From an uncultured bacterium (GTDB taxonomy: Bacteria > Actinomycetota > Coriobacteriia > Coriobacteriales > Coriobacteriaceae): a stretch of DNA of 64,000 nucleotides. The first letter of the stretch is position 1, and every line of letters starts with the position of its first letter. The position numbers and the translations under genes are program-made. The stretch lies in contig CAJMOF010000012.1 in NCBI GenBank assembly GCA_905215065.1, positions 1 through 64,000 of the forward strand, read 5' to 3'. The notes beneath the pieces were generated by a model. It saw only the letters and a program-made list of their open reading frames with translations, was not told the DNA's origin and searched no databases. This document shows positions 9,479 through 17,990 of the stretch, piece after piece.

Positions 9479-11323
9479 CTAGGCCTCCTTGGTCGTAGAA
9501 ATAGAACCGGACGATACTTCGACAGGTCCGCCAAAAGTACGGGCAGCCGCGGCTCCACCGGCAAGCGGAGTCGCCATCTGGGCTTTTGTACGTCGCGGTG
9601 CCGAAACGGGAAGTTCAAAGGCAAAGCCCATCGCAAGCAAAAACCACGTAAGCGTATAGGTTGCAACCAGAGCGGCAACAAGGCCGCCCATCACGGCGCG
9701 TTGGGAAAATACGCTACATGCAGCCACAACCAGCACCGGAACCTCGCAGGCAGAAAGCGCAAGCACACCCTGCAGGAAGCCCGAGCGCCGATTGCGCGCA
9801 AGTGCCCCCGCGACAACGCCGGCTATGCCTGGCAGCGCCAACGCCAGTGCGGCAATAATACCCGGTAGCGACCCAGACCACACGAGCGATCCCAAAGTCG
9901 CCGTCACGCGAGCGCCCGACGCCAGCAGCGCGGCCGAAACCACGACCACAGCCCAAACGACGCCACAGACGACCGTCGCGCCGACCATCAGCGCGCGACG
10001 AACCGCGCGGCCAGACGCATCCATGGGGCACGGCGTGAGCGGCTCGCCGCGGAGCGAACGACCGACATTTTGCGCATAGTGGTCACAAAACGCCGAGAGT
10101 GCCGCCTCGACCGCCGCCGGCTCGGGACGATCTTTTTGATGGCTGGACAGACAGGCCATCACCACGTCGAACAGCTGGGCATCGACAAACGCCAGCGCAT
10201 CGCGTAGCTCCTCGGAATCCGGCTCAAGCCCCAGCTGCTGGGCCTGCTCGGCCGCAGCGAGCGCCACATCGGGCTCACGACGAAGCAGCTGAGTCAAATC
10301 GCAACCGGGCGCATGGGCACCAATGGGATAGTCGGGCAGCGTGTCCATCTTGAGACGGTAGGGGCTGGCGATGTCGCGCGTCTTTTTGCGCGAACCCGAG
10401 GTGCCCGAAGTGCTCGGCGCGGCTTCGTATGGCGCGGCGCCGGCAATGAGCTCGTAAACCGTGCTTGCTGCGGCATAGACGTCGATCGCCGGCGACATAC
10501 GCAAAGCACGCAGGTCGGGAATATCGTCGGTGAGCATCTCGGGCGGAGCGTAGGCCACCGTCGCGCGACGCAGCGTGGCATAGCGCTCCGTAAACGACGC
10601 CTTGCCGCCGGTACCGGCCACGGCCAACGCAGGATCGAGCGCCAGCGACGAGCCAAAGTCGATCAGGCACAGGTCAAAGGCGCCCTCGGCAAGCTGCCGG
10701 TCAAGCGGTAAACGCGCCGTACGCACCATAATATTAGCGGGCGAGATATCGCGATGGACAAAGCCCTCCCCCACCAGGCTCATGCGGCAGAGCAGGTCGA
10801 ACAGGTCGCGCCCCAAGCGCGCCGTCACAAGCGGCGATAGGCGGCCGGCATCGTCCACGGCAAAGCGCGAGCGCAAGCGGGCGAGCGTCTCGCCCTCGAC
10901 CCATTCCATGACAATTGCAGGCACACCGTCAACCTCGCCCCAGCCATAGAGGCGGGGAAAGCCCTTAAGGCCCGAAAGGGCGCGATGGCATTCATATTCC
11001 TCGCGAAATGCCGCTTTGAACTTGGCGACCAGCGCCTCATGGGCGGCATCGTCGTCAAACTCATCGCGCGTCGGCAAGATGAGCTGTTTGAGTGCTACGG
11101 CCTCGCCTTGGGCGTTGACGGCACGCGTCACGCGGCCGATACCGCCACGGCGCATGGTGGCATCGTCGGCAAACAGTATCGTAAAACGACGCAGATAGGC
11201 AGGCAGTTCGTCCTGACCGAGCGCAATGGCCGGCTCAAACCCGTCGACACGCGCCAGGCGCAGGCCGACCATGGGATCGCGACCGAGCGATTGTGGTGTG
11301 GTGGATGCAAGATCGGTCATCAT
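9479..11323 (-). CDS. Membrane Ser/Thr protein kinase
   Basis: 614 residues. The N-terminal kinase domain shows an unusual glycine loop (RRGGIGRV, about 59), lysine 79 in VALKQL, catalytic HRDISPANIM at 190 and DFG at 222-224. After a linker, residues ~450-585 contain four or five hydrophobic helices, so the kinase faces the cytosol from the membrane. The ATG at 11323 overlaps the upstream TGA by four bases (ATGA) and is followed at once by a second ATG. Operon: anchored protein, this kinase, FHA protein. It is distinct from PknB because there are no PASTA repeats. Its substrate is probably the adjoining FHA protein, by context only. Confidence 0.9.
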   Translation of the reverse strand: MMTDLASTTPQSLGRDPMVGLRLARVDGFEPAIALGQDELPAYLRRFTILFADDATMRRGGIGRVTRAVNAQGEAVALKQLILPTRDEFDDDAAHEALVAKFKAAFREEYECHRALSGLKGFPRLYGWGEVDGVPAIVMEWVEGETLARLRSRFAVDDAGRLSPLVTARLGRDLFDLLCRMSLVGEGFVHRDISPANIMVRTARLPLDRQLAEGAFDLCLIDFGSSLALDPALAVAGTGGKASFTERYATLRRATVAYAPPEMLTDDIPDLRALRMSPAIDVYAAASTVYELIAGAAPYEAAPSTSGTSGSRKKTRDIASPYRLKMDTLPDYPIGAHAPGCDLTQLLRREPDVALAAAEQAQQLGLEPDSEELRDALAFVDAQLFDVVMACLSSHQKDRPEPAAVEAALSAFCDHYAQNVGRSLRGEPLTPCPMDASGRAVRRALMVGATVVCGVVWAVVVVSAALLASGARVTATLGSLVWSGSLPGIIAALALALPGIAGVVAGALARNRRSGFLQGVLALSACEVPVLVVAACSVFSQRAVMGGLVAALVATYTLTWFLLAMGFAFELPVSAPRRTKAQMATPLAGGAAAARTFGGPVEVSSGSISTTKEA

Positions 11324-12225
11324 AGGGCAAGCGCCGCCACGTTATTGTTGAAGTTACCGAGCGCGACGTCATCATCGCCGTAATGGCCGACCCATTGACA
11401 TAGGTTGGTGTAACAGCCCCACAGATTGGCATACTGCTGATACCACTTTGACCGGGGCGAGAATGTCTGACGACCGAACTCGGCTCGAATGACAAACATC
11501 TCCCCGACCAAGCTGTCGCACGGCCTGGGATCTCCCGTAGAGTTATAGGTCGAAACCACGTCATTGGCACGAGAAACATAGCCGTCGAGCATGTTGTACT
11601 TGGTCACAAGCCAACTGTGAATGCTCTCTTCCTCAGCAGCGGAAAGGCCGCCGAAGTTTGTATCGTTGTCAGTGTTGCCGCCCGTCGAGCCGCCGTTTCC
11701 AGACCCTCCGGCAGAGGAACCCGACCCAGAGCCGCCGCCCGAACTCGACGAATCCGAGCCGGAGCCAGAAGTATCCGAGCTACCGGGCTTTCCGGACTGC
11801 TGGGCGTCCTGCTCCTTCTGCTGCTCGACCTTATTCACCGTTGCCGCCACGCTATTGTTGGACAATCGATCGATGATCTTGGTGTTGGTGAGCACGATGG
11901 TTTTGCCATTGGCAAGCGTGACTTCGTTGTCCGGGGCCTCGGCGCCGTCCGCGTCGTCGGCGCCAAACACAATATGCGCGACCACACTTGCCCAAGCATA
12001 TCCAGTCGTGGTGCCCAGATCACTTTTGACCTCATGCCCCACGCGCGGTTCGCGTGCGGCATGTGCCTGCATCATGGACGGCACGGTCATGCCATAGGCA
12101 GAAACGCCAGCTATGACCAGCACCAGCGAGCAAGACAGCAGTGCGTACGCCCGCGGCGCCAAGCCCAGTCGGCGTCGCATGCGCACCGCGGCGCCGCGCT
12201 TTGTCTGAGTGCCACCGGGCCGCAT
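11320..12225 (-). CDS. Signal-anchored protein of unknown function with Gly/Ser linker
   Basis: 301 residues from ATG 12225, chosen because GGAGGAG stands five bases upstream; a longer frame reaches 12318 without such a site. A basic N-terminus and one hydrophobic helix (AYALLSCSLVLVIAGVSAYG) anchor it, with the rest outside. A 40-residue Ser/Gly-rich spacer (roughly residues 150-190) joins two segments. The C-terminal part contains paired cysteines (RPCDSLVGEM and LWGCYTNLCQW). It overlaps the following kinase gene by ATGA, so they are co-translated. A sensor or kinase partner at the cell surface is plausible but not shown. Confidence 0.75.
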   Translation of the reverse strand: MRPGGTQTKRGAAVRMRRRLGLAPRAYALLSCSLVLVIAGVSAYGMTVPSMMQAHAAREPRVGHEVKSDLGTTTGYAWASVVAHIVFGADDADGAEAPDNEVTLANGKTIVLTNTKIIDRLSNNSVAATVNKVEQQKEQDAQQSGKPGSSDTSGSGSDSSSSGGGSGSGSSAGGSGNGGSTGGNTDNDTNFGGLSAAEEESIHSWLVTKYNMLDGYVSRANDVVSTYNSTGDPRPCDSLVGEMFVIRAEFGRQTFSPRSKWYQQYANLWGCYTNLCQWVGHYGDDDVALGNFNNNVAALAL

Positions 12226-12470
12226 GCGTTCTCCTCCAACAAAAACACGCCGCTCGGGAGCGGCGCATTCATTCGAATCCATATTTGAGTGTATCAGCGA
12301 ACCCAAAAGGTTGCGCAACGAATGGGCAAATTAAGGATGTGAGCGGAAGCATCCATGCGATAAGCGGATACAAAGCATCTTTGTTGCACAACAAACTTAC
12401 AGTCGCACGGGGAAATTATGACTACCCCGTGCGTCGCGAGGAAAACATACGGCAGGAGCAGGCTCGCCAC
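12226..12470. other. Intergenic region with hairpin after recR
   Basis: It holds a hairpin with arms CGCACGGGG (12404-12412) and CCCCGTGCG (12425-12433), placed just after recR on the minus strand and probably its terminator although no T-run is present, plus a short palindrome TTGTTGCACAACAA nearby. The promoter of the three-gene kinase operon should lie at its left end. Confidence 0.5.
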
Positions 12471-13067
12471 CTAAATCGTGCGACGGGCCTCGATAGCGCG
12501 CCCAAGCGTAAGCTCGTCGGCATACTCCAGGTCGCCGCCCACGGGCAGGCCGCTCGCCAGACGCGATACCTCAACGCCCAGCGGCTTGATAGTGCGGGCC
12601 AGGTAGCTCGCCGTGGTCTCGCCCTCAATATTGGGGTTGGTGGCGATGATGACCTCATGGATATCCTCGTGGCCCAAACGCGCCAGCAGCTCGCGAATGT
12701 GCAGCTGCTCGGGGCCAATCTTGTCCATGGGACTGATCACGCCGCCCAATACGTGGTAGAGACCGTGATAGCTGCCCGTGCGCTCAATCGCCTGGACATC
12801 GCGCGGCTCGCCCACCACGCAAATGCGAGTGGTATCGCGCATCGGGTCCTGGCAGATGGAGCACTCGTCGGCCGTGGCGTAGTTAAAGCAACGGCTGCAA
12901 AAGTGGACCTCCTGCTTAACCTCCAGGATGGCCTCGGCCAGGCGGCGGGCCTCCTCGGCATCGGCCTCGAGCAGGTAATAGGCGATGCGCTGGGCCGACT
13001 TGGGACCAATGCCCGGCAGACGGCCCAGCTCATCGAGCAGTTTTTGCAGACTGTGATTCGCACTCAT
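12471..13067 (-). CDS. recR: Recombination protein RecR
   Basis: 198 residues, normal length. RecR works with RecO/RecF in loading RecA on gapped DNA. The helix-hairpin-helix GRLPGIGPKSAQRIA is at 16-30, the zinc site (CSRCFNYATADECSIC) near 57-72, and the TOPRIM domain (CVVGEPRDV to GGVISPMDKIGP) follows. It begins at ATG 13067, 14 bases after the ebfC stop, in the conserved order dnaX, ebfC, recR on the minus strand. Confidence 0.97.
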   Translation of the reverse strand: MSANHSLQKLLDELGRLPGIGPKSAQRIAYYLLEADAEEARRLAEAILEVKQEVHFCSRCFNYATADECSICQDPMRDTTRICVVGEPRDVQAIERTGSYHGLYHVLGGVISPMDKIGPEQLHIRELLARLGHEDIHEVIIATNPNIEGETTASYLARTIKPLGVEVSRLASGLPVGGDLEYADELTLGRAIEARRTI

Positions 13068-13080
13068 ATATATGCGTGTC

Positions 13081-13401
13081 TTAGAACGGCATGCCCGGGA
13101 TGTTGAGGCCGCCGGTGATGGCGCCCATCTGCTTGTTGGCGAGCTCGTTGACGCCGCGGACGGCCTCGTTGACGGCAGCCATGATCATGTCCTGCAGCAT
13201 ATCGACGTCCTCGGGATCGAGGGCATCGGGGTCGATGGTGAGGTTGACGAGCTCCATCTCGCCGTTAACGGTCACCTTGACCATACCGCCGCCGGCAGAG
13301 GCGTCGACGGTCTGGGACTTGAGGTTCTCCTGCGCGGCGGCAAGCTGCTCCTGCATCTTGCGAGCCTGCTTCATCATCTGCTGCATGTTCATACCGGCCA
13401 T
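13081..13401 (-). CDS. ebfC: Nucleoid-associated protein YbaB/EbfC
   Basis: 106 residues. A small dimeric DNA-binding protein of the YbaB/EbfC family. The Met/Gln-rich N-terminus (MAGMNMQQMMKQARKMQEQL) and the core GEMELVNLTIDPDALDPEDV match the family. It starts at ATG 13401 behind AAAGGAG and is followed at once by recR. Here it is separated from dnaX by about 1.1 kb with two small unknown genes. Confidence 0.96.
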   Translation of the reverse strand: MAGMNMQQMMKQARKMQEQLAAAQENLKSQTVDASAGGGMVKVTVNGEMELVNLTIDPDALDPEDVDMLQDMIMAAVNEAVRGVNELANKQMGAITGGLNIPGMPF

Positions 13402-13740
13402 GATGGCTCCTTTACGTGCGGCCGCACGCCGAGCTGCAAGGGCAGCCGGGGCGCGGCGGAACTTTCAAACTCAAAAATCGTACCACGGCGCGAGGCCAGC
13501 GAGCGGGGCGGACACGCTACCTCAGTCGATATACATGTCCTCCAATACAAACCACGCGCAAAGATTATGCAAGGCCGAATTATGCAAGGTTGCATAATAT
13601 CGCATACTCAATCTAGTAGAGCCGAATCCGGCATTTCATGTGTGCCACTAAATAGCTAAATGCCAAACCGCTGCTCGAGGCGGAGCACATGGCGGCAGGG
13701 TATAATTTGATTGTCATAGATTGCAATTTGGAGGTGCCCC
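13402..13740. other. Intergenic region with operator-like repeat
   Basis: It contains the ATTATGCAAGG repeat cluster at 13564-13598 and, near 13699, a TATAAT -10 box about 40 bases before the plus-strand gene at 13741. The promoter of ebfC/recR should also lie here, on the other strand. No coding frame is supported. Confidence 0.6.
13564..13598. promoter_or_regulatory. ATTATGCAAGG direct repeat ending in a 20-bp palindrome
   Basis: ATTATGCAAGG occurs at 13564-13574 and again at 13579-13589. The second copy runs into an inverted copy, giving the perfect palindrome ATTATGCAAGGTTGCATAAT at 13579-13598. The spacing of 15 bases and the symmetry suggest a transcription-factor site controlling one or both divergent genes. 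Confidence 0.55.
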
Positions 13741-14208
13741 ATGAATGCCCCCGACGCGCTCCAAAACATCCGCTCAAAACACCCCGTTGCATATGTGGTT
13801 CTCTATCTCTTTGTCGGCTGGGCATTGCTGGTTGTCATCACCCATGCCATAGCTTTTGGAGCAGAACTGCTGATAGCCAGCTCGGACCAGCCCGTCGTCA
13901 AATGGGAGACGACCGATGAATGCACCGACGGAACCCGAACCATTTACTACAACAGCCCGTCCCTCTACCAAGAGTTCAAGGTCAAGATAAAGGACTCCAA
14001 GATTGTCGATGCCGAACTGGGCTCTTTATTTACAATCGGAGCAACCGTCAACGCCGAGCAAGTCGAGTACACGGACGGCCATGCGACGTATCGTATCGAC
14101 CTCAGCATCCTAGGCCGACCGTCACGCGCTTGTCTGCTCGAATGCGATATACGCGGCACCACACTACACATGTCCGAAATACAGATGCGCCCGGACAAAA
14201 GAAAGTGA
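13741..14208 (+). CDS. Single-pass membrane protein of unknown function
   Basis: 155 residues starting at ATG 13741 behind GGAGGTG. One hydrophobic helix lies near residues 17-45, followed by an outside-facing domain with cysteines (DECTDGTRTIYY and RACLLECDIRG) that could pair. The gene has its own TATAAT-bearing promoter and runs against the surrounding dnaX/ebfC/recR block, so it looks like an insertion into that conserved cluster. No family recognised. Confidence 0.65.
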   Translation: MNAPDALQNIRSKHPVAYVVLYLFVGWALLVVITHAIAFGAELLIASSDQPVVKWETTDECTDGTRTIYYNSPSLYQEFKVKIKDSKIVDAELGSLFTIGATVNAEQVEYTDGHATYRIDLSILGRPSRACLLECDIRGTTLHMSEIQMRPDKRK

Positions 14209-14230
14209 TATATGGCCGAGTCGGAAGAGA

Positions 14231-14491
14231 CTAGGCATAGACTCGTCCGCCTTCGTAGGCAAAACGCAGGATGAGCGGGGCATTGTTGCGCACGAAATCA
14301 TCGAGTTCTTTGAGGTTCGCTTCGCTAAAGCCCTCGTGTGACACCCAATTGAATGCCGGCAAGATACACTCCGCCGTGTCAAAACCCCAATCGCGCGGGC
14401 GCTCCACAACAACCTTCACCGTGTTGTCCTCCCGGACTTCGGAATACGAAACCTGCGTATCGTCCTCGAGGCGGACATATTCCCACATCAT
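14231..14491 (-). CDS. Small conserved-looking protein of unknown function
   Basis: 86 residues, start MMWEYVRLED at ATG 14491 with a weak GGAGCGAG site upstream. It is acidic and soluble, with several aromatic residues and no membrane segment. It lies 55 bases after dnaX on the same strand and 22 bases from the convergent neighbour. Function unknown. Confidence 0.6.
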   Translation of the reverse strand: MMWEYVRLEDDTQVSYSEVREDNTVKVVVERPRDWGFDTAECILPAFNWVSHEGFSEANLKELDDFVRNNAPLILRFAYEGGRVYA

Positions 14492-14545
14492 AAGCTCGCT
14501 CCGTTCAAAGGGTTCTCTTCTTGAGCAGTATACCCGCCTGCGCAG

Positions 14546-17014
14546 CTACTCCACCGGCTTGAAGATGGTGGACTGGCCGAAGACGCTGCGGATGAGGGCT
14601 TTGGCCTCGTCCTCGGTCTGCGGGATGCTCGGGGCTGCACCCTGATGGCCGAAGGGGCCGCCCGCACCGGAGTTGGACTCCCAGGGAGCTGCAGGAGCGT
14701 CCTCCTCTTTGGGGGCAGTTGTAGCGGACTTGGGCGCGGACGCCGCACCCGGCACGTCGAACGGAGACAGATCGTCCCCGCTCGCATCGCCTGCAAAGCC
14801 GCCGACCATGGCGTCATCGTAGGGCACCTGCTCGGATTCCCACGGTGCAGACTGCGCAGACGGCTGAGCCTTGGGAGCGGACGCGCGCTCGGGCGCTCGG
14901 GGTGCGGGCTCGGTCGGGAGCTTGCCCGTGGCAGGAGCGCCAGCGGGGTTGTCGGAGCGCAGCCAGGGGGCTTTGCCCAGGTCGGATGACTTGGGCGCAG
15001 GCGCGGCGGCGGGCTTGGGCACGGGGACCGGAGCAGCCTGTTTGGGCGCAGCGGGTTCAGGCGCCGACGGGGTCGGTGCCGCTACCGGTGCCGCTTTTGG
15101 CTGCGTCGCGCTGACGTTCGAGGATGCAGGGGCCGCCGAGGACACGGGTTGCGGGTCCGCAGATGCCGCAGCCCGTGCAGATGGAGAATGCTCCTCATGT
15201 TGAGGAGCCAGCGTGCCACCTCCATCCAGGACGTAGTCGACGGTGCGACGACCGAAGACCGCACTGACTGTCGGCAGGACCACCGACTGCGTGTCGGCGC
15301 GTCCGAGCATCTTGATGGCAAAGGTCGAGCCCGCGGGGAACGAGACCGTGAGCTTGGAGCCGTCGTCTGCTGTGGCGCGGGCATTGAGCAAAAGCCCTGC
15401 GTAGGAAGCCTGACGCGCCTTGACACGCTCGACAACCTCAGCCCATTTGCGCTGCAGCTCTCCGGCATCCTCGACCGCGGAGGTCTCGGCGGCACCAGCG
15501 GCAGCAACCTGGGCGGCGTTGTTGGACTGGGGCTTAGGTGCCGGAACGGTGGCAGGCGCGGGGGCCGGAGCCGCAACGGGTTGAGGTGCAGGCGTTACAG
15601 GTTTGGGCGCCGGCGCAGGAGCCGCGGACTTGGGCGCAGGCTGGGCAGCCGGAGCGGCAGCACCACGGTCCCAAGGCATACCGCCCTGGCGCGCGGACGT
15701 AGCAGCAGGGGCAGCGGATGCCGCCGGAGCAGCAGCACGGACGCCCGAAATTAGCGTCGGCTGCTGGGCAGCAGCGGGTACGGATGCTGCAGGCGCGGCG
15801 GCCTGAGCAGCAGCCACGCTCGCCGGAACGGCGGCGTTGGCAACCATGGCCTCCAAGCGAGCTACGCGCTCGGCCAATGCCTCAATCGTCAAATCGGCCT
15901 CGGGACGTGCCAGACGCGTGCAGGCAATCTCGAGCACCAGGCGCACGTCGCTCGCGCCCCTCATCTCCAGTGCGGCATCGTCGAGCACTGTCAGCACACG
16001 GGCCAGGCGGTCGGCAGGATGCTCGCCAAAGGCAGCGGCCTCGGCAGCAAGCGCCTCGGCCTGCTCGGAGCCGCCCTCAAACAGCTCGGCACGGGCACCG
16101 GCAACGCAGGCAACGTACACGTCACGCACATGCGCCACCAGGTCGCGCGTCAGCTCCAGCAGATCGTTTCCTTCCTCGACCTGCGCACGAATCAGTCCAT
16201 AGAGCTCGGCAACATCGCGATCGGCAATGGCGCGGGAAAACTCGCCCAGAATCTGGTCCGAAACCTCGCCTAAAAGCGAGCGGGCGTCGTCCGCATGCAC
16301 AGAACCGTTGCCAAAGACGCTCAGCTGCTCCAGCGTGGACAACGCGTCGCGCATGCCGCCCTTGGCATGGCGCGCCACGATGGCCAGCGCCTCGTCGTCG
16401 TAATCGAAGCCCTCCTGCTCACACACGTATGCCAAGCGATGCTCAATATCCTCGTTGCCGATGCGATGGAAATCGAAACGCTGACAGCGCGAGAGGATGG
16501 TCTCCAGAATCTTTTGCGGATCGGTGGTGCACAGTACAAAGATCACGTGCGCCGGCGGCTCCTCAAGCGTCTTGAGCAGCGCGTTGAACGCTGCCGTCGT
16601 GAGCATGTGAACCTCGTCGATGATATAGATCTTGTACTTGCCGCGCACCGGGGCAAAGTTGACGGAATTGATGATCTCCTCACGCACATTGTCCACGCCC
16701 GTGCGGCTTGCGGCATCGAGCTCGTAGACATCCGGGTGGCTGCCCTCGGCAATGAGCTCGCACTCCTCGCAAGTACCGTCGGGCATGCAGCCGCTTGCAC
16801 CTTCGGCGCGCGCCGCCTCGGCATTGCGGCACAGCAGCGCCTTGGCCAGAATGCGCGCCATGGTGGTCTTGCCCGTGCCGCGCGGTCCGCAGAACAGGTA
16901 GGCGTGGGACAAGCGCCCCTCGGTGATGGCATGCTCGAGCGTCGAGACGATATGCTGCTGGCCCACCACGGAGTCGAAGGTGAGCGGGCGATACTTTCGG
17001 TACAACGATTCCAT
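14546..17014 (-). CDS. dnaX: DNA polymerase III subunits gamma and tau
   Basis: 822 residues from ATG 17014 (MESLYRKYRPLTFDSVVGQQ), chosen for the GGAG eight bases upstream; the open frame extends farther but has no start signal. It is the clamp-loader ATPase: Walker A GPRGTGKTT near 45, a four-cysteine zinc module (CRNAEAARAEGASGC and CEEC), DEVHML and the SRC sensor. Residues ~380-800 are an Ala/Pro-rich low-complexity tail with APAPKP-like repeats, longer than in many homologues, ending in a conserved acidic tip. It heads the dnaX-ebfC-recR group. Confidence 0.95.
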   Translation of the reverse strand: MESLYRKYRPLTFDSVVGQQHIVSTLEHAITEGRLSHAYLFCGPRGTGKTTMARILAKALLCRNAEAARAEGASGCMPDGTCEECELIAEGSHPDVYELDAASRTGVDNVREEIINSVNFAPVRGKYKIYIIDEVHMLTTAAFNALLKTLEEPPAHVIFVLCTTDPQKILETILSRCQRFDFHRIGNEDIEHRLAYVCEQEGFDYDDEALAIVARHAKGGMRDALSTLEQLSVFGNGSVHADDARSLLGEVSDQILGEFSRAIADRDVAELYGLIRAQVEEGNDLLELTRDLVAHVRDVYVACVAGARAELFEGGSEQAEALAAEAAAFGEHPADRLARVLTVLDDAALEMRGASDVRLVLEIACTRLARPEADLTIEALAERVARLEAMVANAAVPASVAAAQAAAPAASVPAAAQQPTLISGVRAAAPAASAAPAATSARQGGMPWDRGAAAPAAQPAPKSAAPAPAPKPVTPAPQPVAAPAPAPATVPAPKPQSNNAAQVAAAGAAETSAVEDAGELQRKWAEVVERVKARQASYAGLLLNARATADDGSKLTVSFPAGSTFAIKMLGRADTQSVVLPTVSAVFGRRTVDYVLDGGGTLAPQHEEHSPSARAAASADPQPVSSAAPASSNVSATQPKAAPVAAPTPSAPEPAAPKQAAPVPVPKPAAAPAPKSSDLGKAPWLRSDNPAGAPATGKLPTEPAPRAPERASAPKAQPSAQSAPWESEQVPYDDAMVGGFAGDASGDDLSPFDVPGAASAPKSATTAPKEEDAPAAPWESNSGAGGPFGHQGAAPSIPQTEDEAKALIRSVFGQSTIFKPVE

Positions 17015-17129
17015 GGGTGCTCCCCCGGGTATACTGAGACTTGTTGCCGCGATGGCCATGCGGTCGCACGGCATACTGCATTCATAATAACCCGTACGGC
17101 GAGCCCGCCGCGATAGGAGTCTAAAGAGC

Positions 17130-17846
17130 ATGGCAGACGCAGAGAGCAACCTCGTTCCCTCCGAAGCAGCCGACCAGGTCGAGGTCGCGCTCGAGAAGCA
17201 GGCCGCGGCCGATGACGGCATCCTGTACCTCAACGAGTACCAGTACGAAAACGACCTGGTCACCGACTTTGCGCGCCTGGTCGCCTCGCCCAGGCGCCGT
17301 GGCTCCCTGTACGTCGCCGCCGCGATTGCCGCGCTCATCGGCATCGGCATGCTGGCGGCCGGCGGCAACTGGATCAAGTTCGGCGTCGTGCTGATCGTGT
17401 TCGGCGCCTTTTTGGCCTGGTGGAGCAAGAACCTGCACCACACGCTCGCCCGCGACTTTATCGACGCCGTCGAGGCCGACGAGTCCATGGGTGGCCGCTA
17501 TCGCCGCATCGCCGCCAACGAGGACGGCCTGATGGTTTGGGGCAAGAGCGGCAAGTCGCAGTTCTTCCCGTTTGACAAGCTCGACCACGTACTCGACGGC
17601 GAGCGCATCTTTGTGGCCATGTTCGCCGACCAGGGCGTGACGATCCCCAAGGACACCTTCGTCCGTGGCGATGCCGAGCAGTTTGGTTCCTTCCTCAAGG
17701 CGCGCATCAACAAAAAACTCCGCATCGAGACCAAACGCAAGAAGATGAAGGCCGAGAAGGCCGCCGCCGAGGCCAAGCAGGGAGACAAGCCCCAGGAGAC
17801 CAAAGGCAAGCAGCGCAAGCAGAAGAAGAACAAGAAGAAGCGCTAA
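17130..17846 (+). CDS. YcxB-like membrane protein
   Basis: 238 residues, ATG 17130 after AGGAG. Two hydrophobic helices (SLYVAAAIAALIGIGMLAAG and FGVVLIVFGAFLAWW) sit at about 54-90. They are followed by a PH-like beta domain (GLMVWGKSGKSQFFPFDKLD to GVTIPKDTF) as in YcxB-family proteins, and a lysine-rich tail. It is transcribed divergently from dnaX. The biochemical role of the family is not known. Confidence 0.7.
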   Translation: MADAESNLVPSEAADQVEVALEKQAAADDGILYLNEYQYENDLVTDFARLVASPRRRGSLYVAAAIAALIGIGMLAAGGNWIKFGVVLIVFGAFLAWWSKNLHHTLARDFIDAVEADESMGGRYRRIAANEDGLMVWGKSGKSQFFPFDKLDHVLDGERIFVAMFADQGVTIPKDTFVRGDAEQFGSFLKARINKKLRIETKRKKMKAEKAAAEAKQGDKPQETKGKQRKQKKNKKKR

Positions 17847-17990
17847 GACCAAACCAGACAGACAGCCTCGCATCCCGCTATCCTCCCCATGCACCCGAGC
17901 GTGCTACACTAGCAGCATCTATGCCACCGCGAACGGCTCGGCTCCGCGCCCGCCACTCGCAAACGAACTTTAAACGCACGAGGGTTGGCC

